DNA from: an uncultured bacterium
GTDB lineage: Bacteria > Planctomycetota > UBA1135 > GCA-002686595
Reading direction: 5' to 3'
DNA: 64,000 bases
Assembly (NCBI GenBank): GCA_938075305.1
Contig: CALJGV010000010.1
Coordinates: forward strand, 310,001-374,000
Part shown: piece after piece, positions 1 through 8,485 of the stretch
How the letters are laid out: each line of letters starts with the position of its first letter
How positions within the stretch are numbered: the stretch's first letter is position 1
Notes under the pieces: generated by a model
Database searches by the model: none
The model's input: the letters and a program-made list of their open reading frames with translations, nothing else
What the model was told of the DNA's origin: nothing
Made by a program: the position numbers and the translations under genes

Positions 1-1327
1 GGGCCTGTGAGGGCGGTGCGGGCAGGCGCCTGGAGAGCCCGAGGGGCATGAGAAGCAGGGCCGCGCCGATCGCGTAGGGCGCGAGGGCGCCGAGGCCGTA
101 ATAGAGCAGGCCCCCGGCGATCGGGCCCACGACCCGGGCGAGGCTGCCGAAGCTGCGGAAGACCCCGAGGGCGAACCCCTGGCGATCGTCAGGGACGTAG
201 CGGCTCGCGAGGGAGCTGAAGCTGGGCATCACCAGCGAGCTGCCCACCGCCACCAGGGCGAGCCCCGCGTAGAGGACGGCCGCGGACTCCGTCCGGGCCA
301 CCGCCGCGATCAGGAGGAAGCCAGGGAGGGTCAGGGCCATGCCCATGGTGGCGACCTTCAGCTCGCCCACGCGGGGCACCAGCCGGCGGACGATGCCCCC
401 TTGCACGAAGGCGATGGTGAGCCCGATGAAGACGAACATCCACGCGTTCTCGCGCGGCCCGTAGTCGAGGTGCTCCGCGGCGAGGAAGACCAGGGTGAAC
501 TCCATGGCGCCGAAGGCGGCGAAGTAGATGAAGTAGGCGAGGTTCAGGGTGTGCACGCCGGGAAACGCCAGCCGCCCCTGGGCGGCGAAGGGGTTGAGGC
601 TGCGCTTCTCGGGCGCGCCCTCTGCGGCGGTAGCTTCGCGGGTCTCCGGGAAGCGCAGCGCAGCCCAGACGAGGTTGACCAGGGCCAGCCCGAAGGCGAT
701 CAGGGCGGCGCCGCTGAAGGGGTTCACCCCAGCGAGGTCCGGGAGGGAGGTGGTCAGGTCCCACCCGGAGGCGAGCCCGCCGAGCGCGGGGCCCACTACG
801 AACCCGAGTCCGATGCCGGCGCCGAGGATGCCCATCCCCTTGGCGCGGTCCGCCTTCTTGTGGGTGTCGGCAACGGCCGCCGACGCGATCGAGATGTTCC
901 CCGCCATGATGCCGCCCGTCAGGCGCGCGATGATGAGGAGGGCGAAGCTCCCCGCGAAGAACCACACCACGTAGGAGAGCGCGGTTCCCGTGAGGGTGAT
1001 GAGCAGGATGGAGCGCCGACCGCGCCGGTCCGAGAGGCCACCCCAGAGGGGAGCGAAGATGAACTGCAACCCGGAGTAGAGGGAGCCCAGGAGGCCGCCG
1101 AAAAGCACGATGACCGCGAAGCGGTCTTCGACGAGCGTCTCGAGCCAGCTGGCGAGCCGCCCCACGAGGCTGCCGGCGCCCTCCTCGGCCACGTACCAGT
1201 CGAGCATCTTCGGGAAGAGCGGGAAGATGACGGAGAAGCCGACCATGTCGAGGAACACGGTCAGGAACACGAGGCCCAGCACGCCCTTGCGGGGACCGGG
1301 CGTGGGCTTCGGGGCGGTGGTACTCAT
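1..1327 (-). CDS. MFS transporter, drug/tetracycline-efflux-like, 3' end beyond window
   Basis: This is an inner-membrane major facilitator superfamily transporter, probably a proton-coupled exporter; the substrate cannot be told from sequence. The reading frame runs minus from an ATG at 1327 and is still open at base 1, so at least 442 codons are present and the C-terminus is outside the window. Alternating hydrophobic segments begin near residue 16. A canonical MFS motif A (GGLSDRRGRR, about residues 96-105) follows the second segment, and a glycine-rich motif-C-like stretch (GAGIGLGFVVGPALGG, about 169-184) lies in the fifth, which is typical of the 12-helix antiporters of the Tet/Bcr type. 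It diverges from pabB with only 49 bp between the starts, so the promoters must overlap. A resistance role is inference only. Confidence 0.85.
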   Translation of the reverse strand, partial: MSTTAPKPTPGPRKGVLGLVFLTVFLDMVGFSVIFPLFPKMLDWYVAEEGAGSLVGRLASWLETLVEDRFAVIVLFGGLLGSLYSGLQFIFAPLWGGLSDRRGRRSILLITLTGTALSYVVWFFAGSFALLIIARLTGGIMAGNISIASAAVADTHKKADRAKGMGILGAGIGLGFVVGPALGGLASGWDLTTSLPDLAGVNPFSGAALIAFGLALVNLVWAALRFPETREATAAEGAPEKRSLNPFAAQGRLAFPGVHTLNLAYFIYFAAFGAMEFTLVFLAAEHLDYGPRENAWMFVFIGLTIAFVQGGIVRRLVPRVGELKVATMGMALTLPGFLLIAAVARTESAAVLYAGLALVAVGSSLVMPSFSSLASRYVPDDRQGFALGVFRSFGSLARVVGPIAGGLLYYGLGALAPYAIGAALLLMPLGLSRRLPAPPSQA

Positions 1328-1376
1328 GGTGGATGTTCCTCCGGGAACGCTCGGGGCGGTATAGAGTGCGGCTCCG

Positions 1377-2843
1377 ATGGCAGAGGTCCAGACCGAACCC
1401 GCGCGCGTTCGCCTGAGCGGACAGTCCTTCGACCTCACGGAGCACGTGGGGCGAGGGTTGGACGTGCCCCGCGCGCTGCTCCGTCTCCGCCGGCGGCCCG
1501 GACTCGTGGCCCTCGACAGCGCGAGCGGGGCGCCGGGGCGCTGGTCGATCGTGGCCTTCGACCCCATCGAGACCCTCCCTGGGGCGAGCGGCACGGGGCC
1601 CGGCGGCGCGGCGCTGTCCGCCCTCGATGGGCTGCGCCACGTTCTCGCGAGCTTGGCCTGGGAGGGAGAACTTCCTCCCGGCCCCTTCAGCGGCGGCTTC
1701 ATCGGGGCGCTCGCCTATGACCTGGGGGTCGAGGGAGAGCCGTTGGACCTCCCCGATGCGGCGTGGCCCCAGCCGCCGATCGCGGGCGGGATCTACCGCG
1801 ATTGGGTGGTGTTCGAGCTCGATGACGCGGCGAAGGTGCGCGGCGCCCACCTCGTGGTGGCCGACCGGGCCGACTCCGACGACGACGGTGCGCGCAGGGC
1901 GGCGGGCGTCCTCGAGGACCTGAGAGCCGACGCCCCCGGGCCGGTTCCCCAGTCCCGGACCACGTGCCGCCGGCATGTCCCGCCAGCCGAGCACAAGGAG
2001 CGGGTGGAGCTCGCCCGGGCGCTCATCGCGAGGGGGGAGATCTACCAGGCCAACCTCTGCCACCGGGTGACCGCACCTGCCTCGACGGGCCCGCTGGACC
2101 TCTACCTCGAACTCCGACGGCAGAACCCGGCGCCCTACATGGGGTACCTGGGATTCCGGTTCCCGGACGGGGCAGAGGGCGCGATCCTCTCCTCGAGCCC
2201 GGAGCTGCTGCTGGAGCTGGAGGGCCAGGACGTCGAGGGGCGCGCGGCGAGGACGACGCCCATCAAGGGCACCATCGCGTGCGGGGCGGACGCCGGATCG
2301 GACGCGCTCCAGCGGGAGCGGCTGCTGGGCAGCGAGAAGGACCGCGCGGAGCTGGCCATGATCGTGGACCTCGAGCGCAACGACCTCGGCCGGATCTCCG
2401 TCCCCGGCGGCGTCCGTGTGGGCTCTTTCCCGCGGCTCGAGACCTATCGTGGGCTGCACCACCTCGTGACGGACGTCGTCGGGGAGGTGCGCCCGGAGTG
2501 CTCCGCCGTGGACGTGGTCGCGGCCCTCTTCCCGGGCGGGTCGATCACCGGCGCGCCAAAGCTGCGGAGCATGGAGGCCATCGCCGAGATCGAGGGGGAG
2601 GGGCGGGGCTTCTTCACGGGCTCGCTCGGCTTCATCGACGCCCGCGGCCGCGCGACCTTCAACATCCTGATCCGCACCATCATCCACCGCACGGTGGAGG
2701 GCGGCGACCGGGAGGTGTCGTTCCACGTCGGCGGTGGCATCACCTGGTCCTCGGACCCCGAGTCCGAGGACGCGGAGACGATGCTCAAGGCCTCTGCCAT
2801 GGTCGCGGCGCTGAGCGGATCCGCACTCCCGGCGCCCCCTTGA
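1377..2843 (+). CDS. pabB: Aminodeoxychorismate synthase component I
   Basis: This cytosolic chorismate-utilising enzyme converts chorismate plus ammonia to 4-amino-4-deoxychorismate on the way to p-aminobenzoate and folate. The 488-residue protein has the component I fold throughout. A PIKGT motif at about 295-299 carries the lysine that marks PabB, where anthranilate synthases have PIAGT. DLERNDLGRIS (about 331-341) and GGSITGAPK (about 387-395) are the conserved chorismate and Mg2+ site blocks. The start is the first ATG after the divergent MFS gene. No glutaminase partner (pabA) or lyase (pabC) follows, so these must lie elsewhere. The PIKGT motif argues against trpE. Confidence 0.93.
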   Translation: MAEVQTEPARVRLSGQSFDLTEHVGRGLDVPRALLRLRRRPGLVALDSASGAPGRWSIVAFDPIETLPGASGTGPGGAALSALDGLRHVLASLAWEGELPPGPFSGGFIGALAYDLGVEGEPLDLPDAAWPQPPIAGGIYRDWVVFELDDAAKVRGAHLVVADRADSDDDGARRAAGVLEDLRADAPGPVPQSRTTCRRHVPPAEHKERVELARALIARGEIYQANLCHRVTAPASTGPLDLYLELRRQNPAPYMGYLGFRFPDGAEGAILSSSPELLLELEGQDVEGRAARTTPIKGTIACGADAGSDALQRERLLGSEKDRAELAMIVDLERNDLGRISVPGGVRVGSFPRLETYRGLHHLVTDVVGEVRPECSAVDVVAALFPGGSITGAPKLRSMEAIAEIEGEGRGFFTGSLGFIDARGRATFNILIRTIIHRTVEGGDREVSFHVGGGITWSSDPESEDAETMLKASAMVAALSGSALPAPP

Positions 2844-3034
2844 TCGGGGTGCGCCCCGCTCCTGACCCATCGAGGGGCCCTGGAGAGACAGTATCTCGAG
2901 CGTTCGGACCTGACCTTGGCCGCGGGATCTCCCTCGTCACGCTGTTAACGCCCTCCTTTCTTGCGAGTGCTACGCGGACCTCCGAGGATGGGGTCCGACG
3001 CCCATCTCAAGCTCCCTCTATTTGGAGGACCACG

Positions 3035-3841
3035 ATGATCTCTTCGCTCGCCCTGTCCCTGACTCTCCTCGCCCCTGCCCCGCTGCCCGCAGCTGAGCTC
3101 CTCGCACCGCCCGTGCTCGCCTCGTTCCAGGATGACGAGGAGAAGCCCGACAAGCGGGAGGAGGTCAAGGACGCGCTGAAGTCGCTCAAGGATCACGCGG
3201 GCAAGCGCGGCGACGAGGACATCGAGGCGATCCAGGTCATCGAGACCCTGAAGACGGAGTTTCCGGAGAGCGGCCCGAAGGACCGCAAGGCGATCGTCAA
3301 GGGCATCAACGCCTGCCTCAAGGCGAAGCGGAAGCTGACCAAGGACAAGCTCTTCGACAACAAGCTCCACCTGGCCGCCGCGGAGGCGCTCGGGGACATG
3401 GGTCCCGAGAGCATCAAGGACCTCTCGGGCTGGGTCGACCACAAGAGCTTCATCAAGGACCTCGACATGCGCAGGACGTTGATCCTGAGCCTGGGGAGGA
3501 CCAAGAACGAGGACGCGGTGGACCCGCTGGTGGATCTGCTCACGAACCACGAGCCGGTGGTGCAGGCGTCCGCGGCCCAGGCCCTCGGTGACTACGGGTT
3601 CCTCGATCAGAAGGAGCGCAAGGAGGTCTTCAAGAAGGTTCTCGACGTGATCACCCAGGTGAAGAACGCCCTGGACGTCGGGCAGACGGACCCCATCGTT
3701 CAAGACCGCTACGACACCATCGCCGGTCCGATGCTGACCACGCTGCAGAAGCTCTCGGGTCACGATGCCCGGGACGCGCTGGTCTTCCGCCAGTGGTGGA
3801 ACAAGAACAAGAAGAAGGATTGGGACGAGGGGAAGGACTGA
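3035..3841 (+). CDS. Secreted HEAT-repeat protein of unknown role
   Basis: This is a 268-residue exported protein. The ATG at 3035 is chosen because a clear GGAGG (3024-3028) lies 6 bp upstream and the protein then opens with a signal peptide (hydrophobic LALSLTLLAPAPLPAA, cleavage near residue 25). The open frame extends far upstream through pabB, but that part is a shadow. After an acidic, lysine-rich linker, helical repeats with alternating leucine/alanine (for example LHLAAAEALGDMG and VVQASAAQALGDYG) fit HEAT repeats at about residues 95-200. The C-terminus is strongly charged. HEAT arrays are binding scaffolds; no catalytic motif is visible. It is followed after 24 bp by an unknown gene. 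Confidence 0.8.
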   Translation: MISSLALSLTLLAPAPLPAAELLAPPVLASFQDDEEKPDKREEVKDALKSLKDHAGKRGDEDIEAIQVIETLKTEFPESGPKDRKAIVKGINACLKAKRKLTKDKLFDNKLHLAAAEALGDMGPESIKDLSGWVDHKSFIKDLDMRRTLILSLGRTKNEDAVDPLVDLLTNHEPVVQASAAQALGDYGFLDQKERKEVFKKVLDVITQVKNALDVGQTDPIVQDRYDTIAGPMLTTLQKLSGHDARDALVFRQWWNKNKKKDWDEGKD

Positions 3842-3865
3842 CGCCCCGGGGCGTCCTTCCCTCCC

Positions 3866-4594
3866 ATGTCCTCCGAATTCGGCACCGACCCCGAGCGCCC
3901 CTCGGGGAGTGGCGTCGCCCGTAGCGGGCTCTGGCTCTTCGCCCCGGTGGCCATGGTGCTCTTCCTGGCCCTGCGAGAGCGGGTCCTTCCCGCCGGAGAC
4001 GCGGTCTCACGATCGGCGCCTGTGGCTCCCGGCTCCCTGGGGGAGCTCGTCCCCCTCGAGGGCTTCGTGTGGCGGCTACCCCGGCCCTCCGACGGAGCCA
4101 GCCTCCTCGCTCGCCTCGAGCCGCTCCACCCGGATCCCGACCGACAGGCCTTCGACGCCGCCGTGCTGTCCGAGCGCTTCGGACTCCCGACGGGAGAGGT
4201 CTCGGCGGCCGAGGGGGGGGCCCAGCCCTGGCGCCTGACCCTCATCGCCGAGGCCAGCCCGGATCAGGGAGGGGACGATGAGCCCGAGCCGCTGTTGGCT
4301 GCGCTCTCCGATGTGACGGTCTCGGGTCTCGTCCCGCTCATTCCCGGCGCCGCGGACGGCGCGGCGGACCTGGGCCCCCTAGCTGCCATGCTTGGCGCCG
4401 CGAGCCAGCCCCTCCGTGCCGGTGAGCGGGCCGACCTCATCTTCTGGGGGCCGCCGCCGGAGGCGCCGCTGATCGCGGTGGGTGAGCTCGGGTCGGTGAG
4501 GCTGCTGCCGGTGATGCGCCAGGTGCGCCGCCGCTCGGAGGCCGTGGCCTGGGAGGACGGGCGCTCCCCCAGAGACCCGGAGGCGATCAAGTGA
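3866..4594 (+). CDS. Hypothetical single-pass membrane protein
   Basis: I do not recognise this 242-residue protein. A hydrophobic segment at about residues 21-36 (SGLWLFAPVAMVLFLAL) follows a short N-terminus, so it is probably a signal anchor with the rest outside the membrane. The remainder is rich in proline, alanine and acidic residues and contains no familiar motif. It sits 24 bp after the HEAT-repeat gene, and its stop overlaps the GTG start of the next gene by 4 bp, so the two are probably translationally coupled and work together. Coding status is supported by the overlap, codon bias and uninterrupted frame; function is unknown. Confidence 0.65.
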   Translation: MSSEFGTDPERPSGSGVARSGLWLFAPVAMVLFLALRERVLPAGDAVSRSAPVAPGSLGELVPLEGFVWRLPRPSDGASLLARLEPLHPDPDRQAFDAAVLSERFGLPTGEVSAAEGGAQPWRLTLIAEASPDQGGDDEPEPLLAALSDVTVSGLVPLIPGAADGAADLGPLAAMLGAASQPLRAGERADLIFWGPPPEAPLIAVGELGSVRLLPVMRQVRRRSEAVAWEDGRSPRDPEAIK

Positions 4595-5844
4595 TCGCCG
4601 CCTCCATCCTCGCCGTGGCCCTGGCGGCCCAGGCACCCTCGGTGGCGGCCGACGGGGGCGCGGCTGTTCCCGGGCAGGACCAGGCCGGTTCGGCGGCGGC
4701 GATCGAGCTCGAGCGGCTGCGCGCGAGGGAGAGCGAGTTGCTCGCGCGCATCTCGGCGCTGGAGGACCAGCTGCGCTCGGAGAGGGCCCGGAGCCTCCAG
4801 CGGCAGGAGGAGTGGGTCGCCTTCACCCGACTGCTCCAGGGCTTCGAGCTCCCCGCGCTCCCCGAGCCTCCGGACTTCGTGGCCGAAGCGCTCGTGGTCC
4901 CGCGGGACCCCGCTGCGGAGGCGCTGGAGCGAGCCGAGGCTGCGCGCCGCTGGCGCGGGACCCAGGTGGCGGCGTCCCTCAGGACCCTGCTCACGGCGGA
5001 GAGCGTCCGGGGCGTGGACCTCCTCGAGGTCGGCTTGATCCACGAGCATCAGGGCCGAAGCTGGACCGGGCCGGTCATCGCCAGGCTCCTCGACGAGCGT
5101 GGCCGGATGGTCGGGATGATGAAGGCGGCCCGCCTGCGGCTGGAGGTCAGTCGATCGTCGCGGTCCGTCACGATCATCCTCGAGGACGGCTACGAGTCAC
5201 GGGCCGGTGTGCGGCGCCCATTCGAGGGCGGGGTCGCGGTCCCGTCGCAGGGCGAGGCCCTGTCGGAGGTCCGCGGCGGCCGACAACGGATCTACCTGGG
5301 GGCGGTGGACCCCGAGCCCTGGATCGAGGCGCTCCCTGAGCTCGTGGATCCCGTGCTCCTCGCCAGGGCTACCGATGATGGCCTCTGGGACCTCGATGAT
5401 CTTCGGGTTCAGATCGTGCGGCTGCTCCACGAGGCGGCCCAGGCCGGGGATCCGCGCTGGCGCCTGGTGGGCCTGGGGGGGGTGCGCGGGAGCGATCTCC
5501 GTGACGTGCAGTTCGCCGAGGTCGACGCGGTGACCGGCCGGGCCCAGCGGCGCGTCTTCGCGGACAGCGCCCGGATCCGCATCCGCCCGAGCGGCGGAGT
5601 GGAGCTGCAGTTCGAAGGGGGCTCCGTGCGCCGGGGGACCCGCGTGGCCCCGTTCCTCGCGGGCAAGTACCGGATCGTCCTCCCGAGGGCCCGGGCCGAG
5701 GACTGGCGCGAGGTTTCGCTGCCGGGCCTCGCGGCCCCGCCAGTGCGGCCCGCCAGCGACTCGAAGGAGCCCGCCAGCGACTCGAAGGAGCCTGCCAGCG
5801 ACTCGAAGGAGATCGTCGAGGAACCCGTCGCACCGGTGCGGTAG
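4591..5844 (+). CDS. Hypothetical secreted protein with coiled coil and SDSKE tail repeats
   Basis: This is a 417-residue exported protein that starts with GTG inside the stop of the previous gene (4-bp overlap). An alanine-rich signal peptide (to about residue 20) is followed by a heptad-like, charged helix at about 35-75 (LERLRARESELLARISALEDQL), a likely coiled coil. The middle is beta-rich and includes a conserved-looking stretch around FEGGVAVPSQGEA. The C-terminus carries three back-to-back PASDSKE units encoded by a 21-bp tandem repeat (5749-5811). Coiled coil plus signal peptide would suit an envelope structural or peptidoglycan-associated protein, but I recognise no family. The stop is 10 bp before xseA. 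Confidence 0.65.
   Translation: MIAASILAVALAAQAPSVAADGGAAVPGQDQAGSAAAIELERLRARESELLARISALEDQLRSERARSLQRQEEWVAFTRLLQGFELPALPEPPDFVAEALVVPRDPAAEALERAEAARRWRGTQVAASLRTLLTAESVRGVDLLEVGLIHEHQGRSWTGPVIARLLDERGRMVGMMKAARLRLEVSRSSRSVTIILEDGYESRAGVRRPFEGGVAVPSQGEALSEVRGGRQRIYLGAVDPEPWIEALPELVDPVLLARATDDGLWDLDDLRVQIVRLLHEAAQAGDPRWRLVGLGGVRGSDLRDVQFAEVDAVTGRAQRRVFADSARIRIRPSGGVELQFEGGSVRRGTRVAPFLAGKYRIVLPRARAEDWREVSLPGLAAPPVRPASDSKEPASDSKEPASDSKEIVEEPVAPVR
5749..5811 (+). repeat. 21-bp tandem direct repeat, three copies
   Basis: Three adjacent 21-base units (5749-5769, 5770-5790, 5791-5811) read CCCGCCAGCGACTCGAAGGA plus a final G; the third differs by one C-to-T change. They encode three PASDSKE heptapeptides at the end of the preceding protein. 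Such in-frame units can change copy number by slippage without breaking the frame. Confidence 0.95.
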
Positions 5845-5854
5845 CCTTGCGCGC

Positions 5855-7360
5855 GTGAGCCTCTTCGATGACGTTCCCAGGCGCCCGCGCGGCGGCACGC
5901 GCGGACGCGGTTCGGGCGTCAGGAGAGCGGCGGCTGCTCGGGTCCCCGGAGCGGCCGAGCCGGCGCGAGGGAGCGAGCGGCTGGGAGCCGATGCGGAGCG
6001 GGGAGAGGCGGCGTCTGAAGTCGTGTCGGTCTCCCAGCTCACGGCTCGTATCAACACCGCGCTGAAGGGCTTCGGCCGCGTCGCCGTGGAGGGCGAGATC
6101 AGCCGGCCCAAGACCGTCGCGTCGGGCCACGTGTTCTTCACCCTCAAGGACGGGTCCGCCGTGCTGGATGCGAAGGTCTGGCGATCGGCGGCGCCCCGCG
6201 CGCTCGCCTCCGTGGGGAAGCTCACCGAGGGCGCGCGCGTGGTCTGCCACGGCACCCTCGATGTGTACGCACCCTACGGCAAGCACAGCCTGATCGTGGA
6301 CCGCATCGAGCCGCGCGGCATGGGCGCGCTGCTCGCGGACCTGGAGCGGCTCAAGGTTCAGCTGCGCGAGGAGGGGTTGATGGATCGGCGTCGGCCCTTG
6401 CCGCGGTTTCCCGCGCGCGTGGGGGTCGTCACGAGCCGAGACGCGGACGCGTGGCGGGACTTCCTGCGGACCCGCTCCCTGCGTTGGCCGGGCTACCCGG
6501 TACGGCTGGTCCACTCCCGGGTCCAGGGGCAGGCCGCGGCGAAGGAGGTCGCGGCGGCGATCCGGCGCCTGGACGAGAGCGGTGTGGACGTGGTCGTCGT
6601 GTGCCGCGGTGGGGGCGCCATCGAGGACCTCTGGTGCTTCAACGAGGAGGCCGTGGCCCGGGCGATCTGGGCCTGCAGCGTGCCTGTGGTCACGGGGGTC
6701 GGTCATGAGACCGACACGACCCTCGTGGATCTGGTCGCGGACCACCGTGCCCACACCCCGACCGACGCGGCGCAGACGGTGCTCCCCGACCGGGCTGCGC
6801 TGCTCGAGGCGATCGAGCGGCAGGGGGCATACCTGGGCGACGCCTTGGAGCGCGCGGTCGAGGGCCGCGCGGACCGCTTCGCCCGGGCGGCGCGCACCCT
6901 CCGGTTGCGCACCCCCGCGCGGCTCGTGGAGGAGCGCGGGGCGCGCGTTGAGGCCCTCGCGCGACGGGGCCGAAGCGCGTCGATATCGCTCATCCAAGAG
7001 TCAGCTACGCGGTTGGAGCGCCTCGCTGCGCGGCTCGAGCGCCAGAGCCCCATGGCGCGCGTCGTGCGGGCCGAGGGGCAGGTTGGGGGAGCCACGAGCC
7101 GGCTCGTGGCTGCCATGGGGGCCCTGGTCGCCGCCGCCGATCGCCGGCTCGCGCCGGCGGGTCGTGCGCTGGAGGCGGTGTCGCCGCTCGCGGTGCTGGA
7201 GCGCGGCTACTCGATCACGCGCCGCGCCGACGGCCGAGTGGTGGAGGACCCCTCCGAGCTCGGTGAGGGGGAGGAGCTCACCACCATCGTGGCGCGCGGG
7301 GAGATCGACTCGACCGTGGGCGCCGTCCGCTCCAGGGAGCGGGGAGGCGAGGATGGCTGA
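5855..7360 (+). CDS. xseA: Exodeoxyribonuclease VII large subunit
   Basis: This is the catalytic large subunit of the single-strand-specific exonuclease VII, which works in mismatch and DNA repair. The GTG at 5855 gives 501 residues. The first about 55 are arginine/alanine-rich and unlike the family, so a later start (a GTG near 6021) is possible. An OB-fold domain follows (about 57-155; VEGEISRP and GHVFFTLKD are typical), then the catalytic domain with CRGGGAIEDLWCFN (about 250-263), GHETDTTLVD (about 283-292) and ADHRAHTPTDAA. A long helical region precedes the conserved end (LERGYSITR). Unusually, no xseB small subunit follows; instead the next gene, a glycosyltransferase, overlaps by 8 bp. 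Confidence 0.93.
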   Translation: MSLFDDVPRRPRGGTRGRGSGVRRAAAARVPGAAEPARGSERLGADAERGEAASEVVSVSQLTARINTALKGFGRVAVEGEISRPKTVASGHVFFTLKDGSAVLDAKVWRSAAPRALASVGKLTEGARVVCHGTLDVYAPYGKHSLIVDRIEPRGMGALLADLERLKVQLREEGLMDRRRPLPRFPARVGVVTSRDADAWRDFLRTRSLRWPGYPVRLVHSRVQGQAAAKEVAAAIRRLDESGVDVVVVCRGGGAIEDLWCFNEEAVARAIWACSVPVVTGVGHETDTTLVDLVADHRAHTPTDAAQTVLPDRAALLEAIERQGAYLGDALERAVEGRADRFARAARTLRLRTPARLVEERGARVEALARRGRSASISLIQESATRLERLAARLERQSPMARVVRAEGQVGGATSRLVAAMGALVAAADRRLAPAGRALEAVSPLAVLERGYSITRRADGRVVEDPSELGEGEELTTIVARGEIDSTVGAVRSRERGGEDG

Positions 7361-8327
7361 CCCCGCGAAGCCAGAGAAGAAGTCCGTGGCCTCCGGGACC
7401 TGGGCCGTGGTGGTGAACTGGAACGGCGGGGGAGAGCAGAACCTCGCCTGTCTCCGCTCGCTGTTGGCTCAGGGCGTCGCCGCGGACCGGATCGTCTTCG
7501 TGGACAACGCCTCGACGGACGGTTCCCGGGAGGAGGTCTCATCGGCCCTTGCCGGCCTCGTCCACCTGGACAACGACCGCAACCTGGGGTTCGGTGAGGC
7601 GGCCAATCAAGGGGCCAAGCTGGCGCTGGAGAGGGGCGCAGGGGCCGTCCTCTTCGTCAACAACGACCTGCGCTTCGAGGACGGCGAGCCCTGCCTCGCC
7701 GGGCTCGAGGAGACCCTGCGCTCAGGGGCGCGGGTGGGGATGGTGGGGCCCCGGATCCTCTTCGACGATGGCACGGAGCGGGTGTGGTGCGCCGGCGGCC
7801 GCCTGGACTATCGCCAGAACCTCTCGACCCTGCTCGGCCACAAGCGCAAGGACGGGCCCCGTTGGCAGGAGTCCGGACCCGTCGATTACATCCCCGGGTG
7901 TGCGCTGCTGGTGGGGCGCGAGTGCCTCCTGGACGTGGGGCTCTTCGACGCGTCGTACTTCGCCTACATGGAGGACGTGGACCTTGGCCTGCGAGCGAGG
8001 CGGCGCCACTGGTCCGTGCTGCTCCGAGGCGACCTGTGCGCCCTGCATGCCCCCTCCAGCTCGACGGGCGGGGGATACGGCCCCCGCCGGAAGTGGATGC
8101 AGGGCGTCAATTCCATCCGGTTCCTGAAGGCTCACGGTCGCTCCATGCAATGGGCCCGCTTCCTGCTCTTCGACGTGCTGACGCTCCCGCTGGCGCTGCT
8201 GGTGCGGGGCTGCCGGGGAGAGGGCGGTGGCGTCCTCGCCAAGGCCAAGGGGATCCTCGATGGAGTGGCGGGGCGGAAGGTCACGGCCGAGGCCCTCGAG
8301 CCCGGGGCCTCGAGGCTGTGGCGCTGA
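7353..8327 (+). CDS. Family 2 glycosyltransferase, rhamnosyltransferase-like
   Basis: This is a 324-residue GT2 enzyme that would transfer a sugar from a nucleotide-sugar donor to a growing glycan at the inner face of the membrane. The GT-A fold signatures are clear: VVVNWNG at the N-terminus, VDNASTDGS (about 50-58), the NND metal-binding motif (about 103-105), and EDVDLGLRARR (about 207-217), which supplies the catalytic acidic residues. This pattern is typical of rhamnosyltransferases and WcaE-like enzymes. A hydrophobic C-terminal stretch (LLFDVLTLPLALLV) may tether it to the membrane. The ATG at 7353 overlaps the end of xseA by 8 bp. The donor and acceptor are unknown. Confidence 0.9.
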   Translation: MADPAKPEKKSVASGTWAVVVNWNGGGEQNLACLRSLLAQGVAADRIVFVDNASTDGSREEVSSALAGLVHLDNDRNLGFGEAANQGAKLALERGAGAVLFVNNDLRFEDGEPCLAGLEETLRSGARVGMVGPRILFDDGTERVWCAGGRLDYRQNLSTLLGHKRKDGPRWQESGPVDYIPGCALLVGRECLLDVGLFDASYFAYMEDVDLGLRARRRHWSVLLRGDLCALHAPSSSTGGGYGPRRKWMQGVNSIRFLKAHGRSMQWARFLLFDVLTLPLALLVRGCRGEGGGVLAKAKGILDGVAGRKVTAEALEPGASRLWR

Positions 8328-8485
8328 GCATTCGGTCCGGCCCAGAACGAGGGGCGGACGCCCCAGAATGATGGAACTCAGGGCTGCGACGGGCTCTCCA
8401 AGGCCGGGGGACGCCGGGCGCGGCTACTATTGAGAGGCCGAGCCTCAAGGCCCCCCCTGGCCCAGGTCTTCGGACTGTCCAAATC

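Noticed and set aside
189-2870. Minus-strand 893-codon open frame
   Set aside because: It covers the divergent MFS and pabB genes, which have strong motifs; its protein is arginine/histidine-rich shadow sequence.
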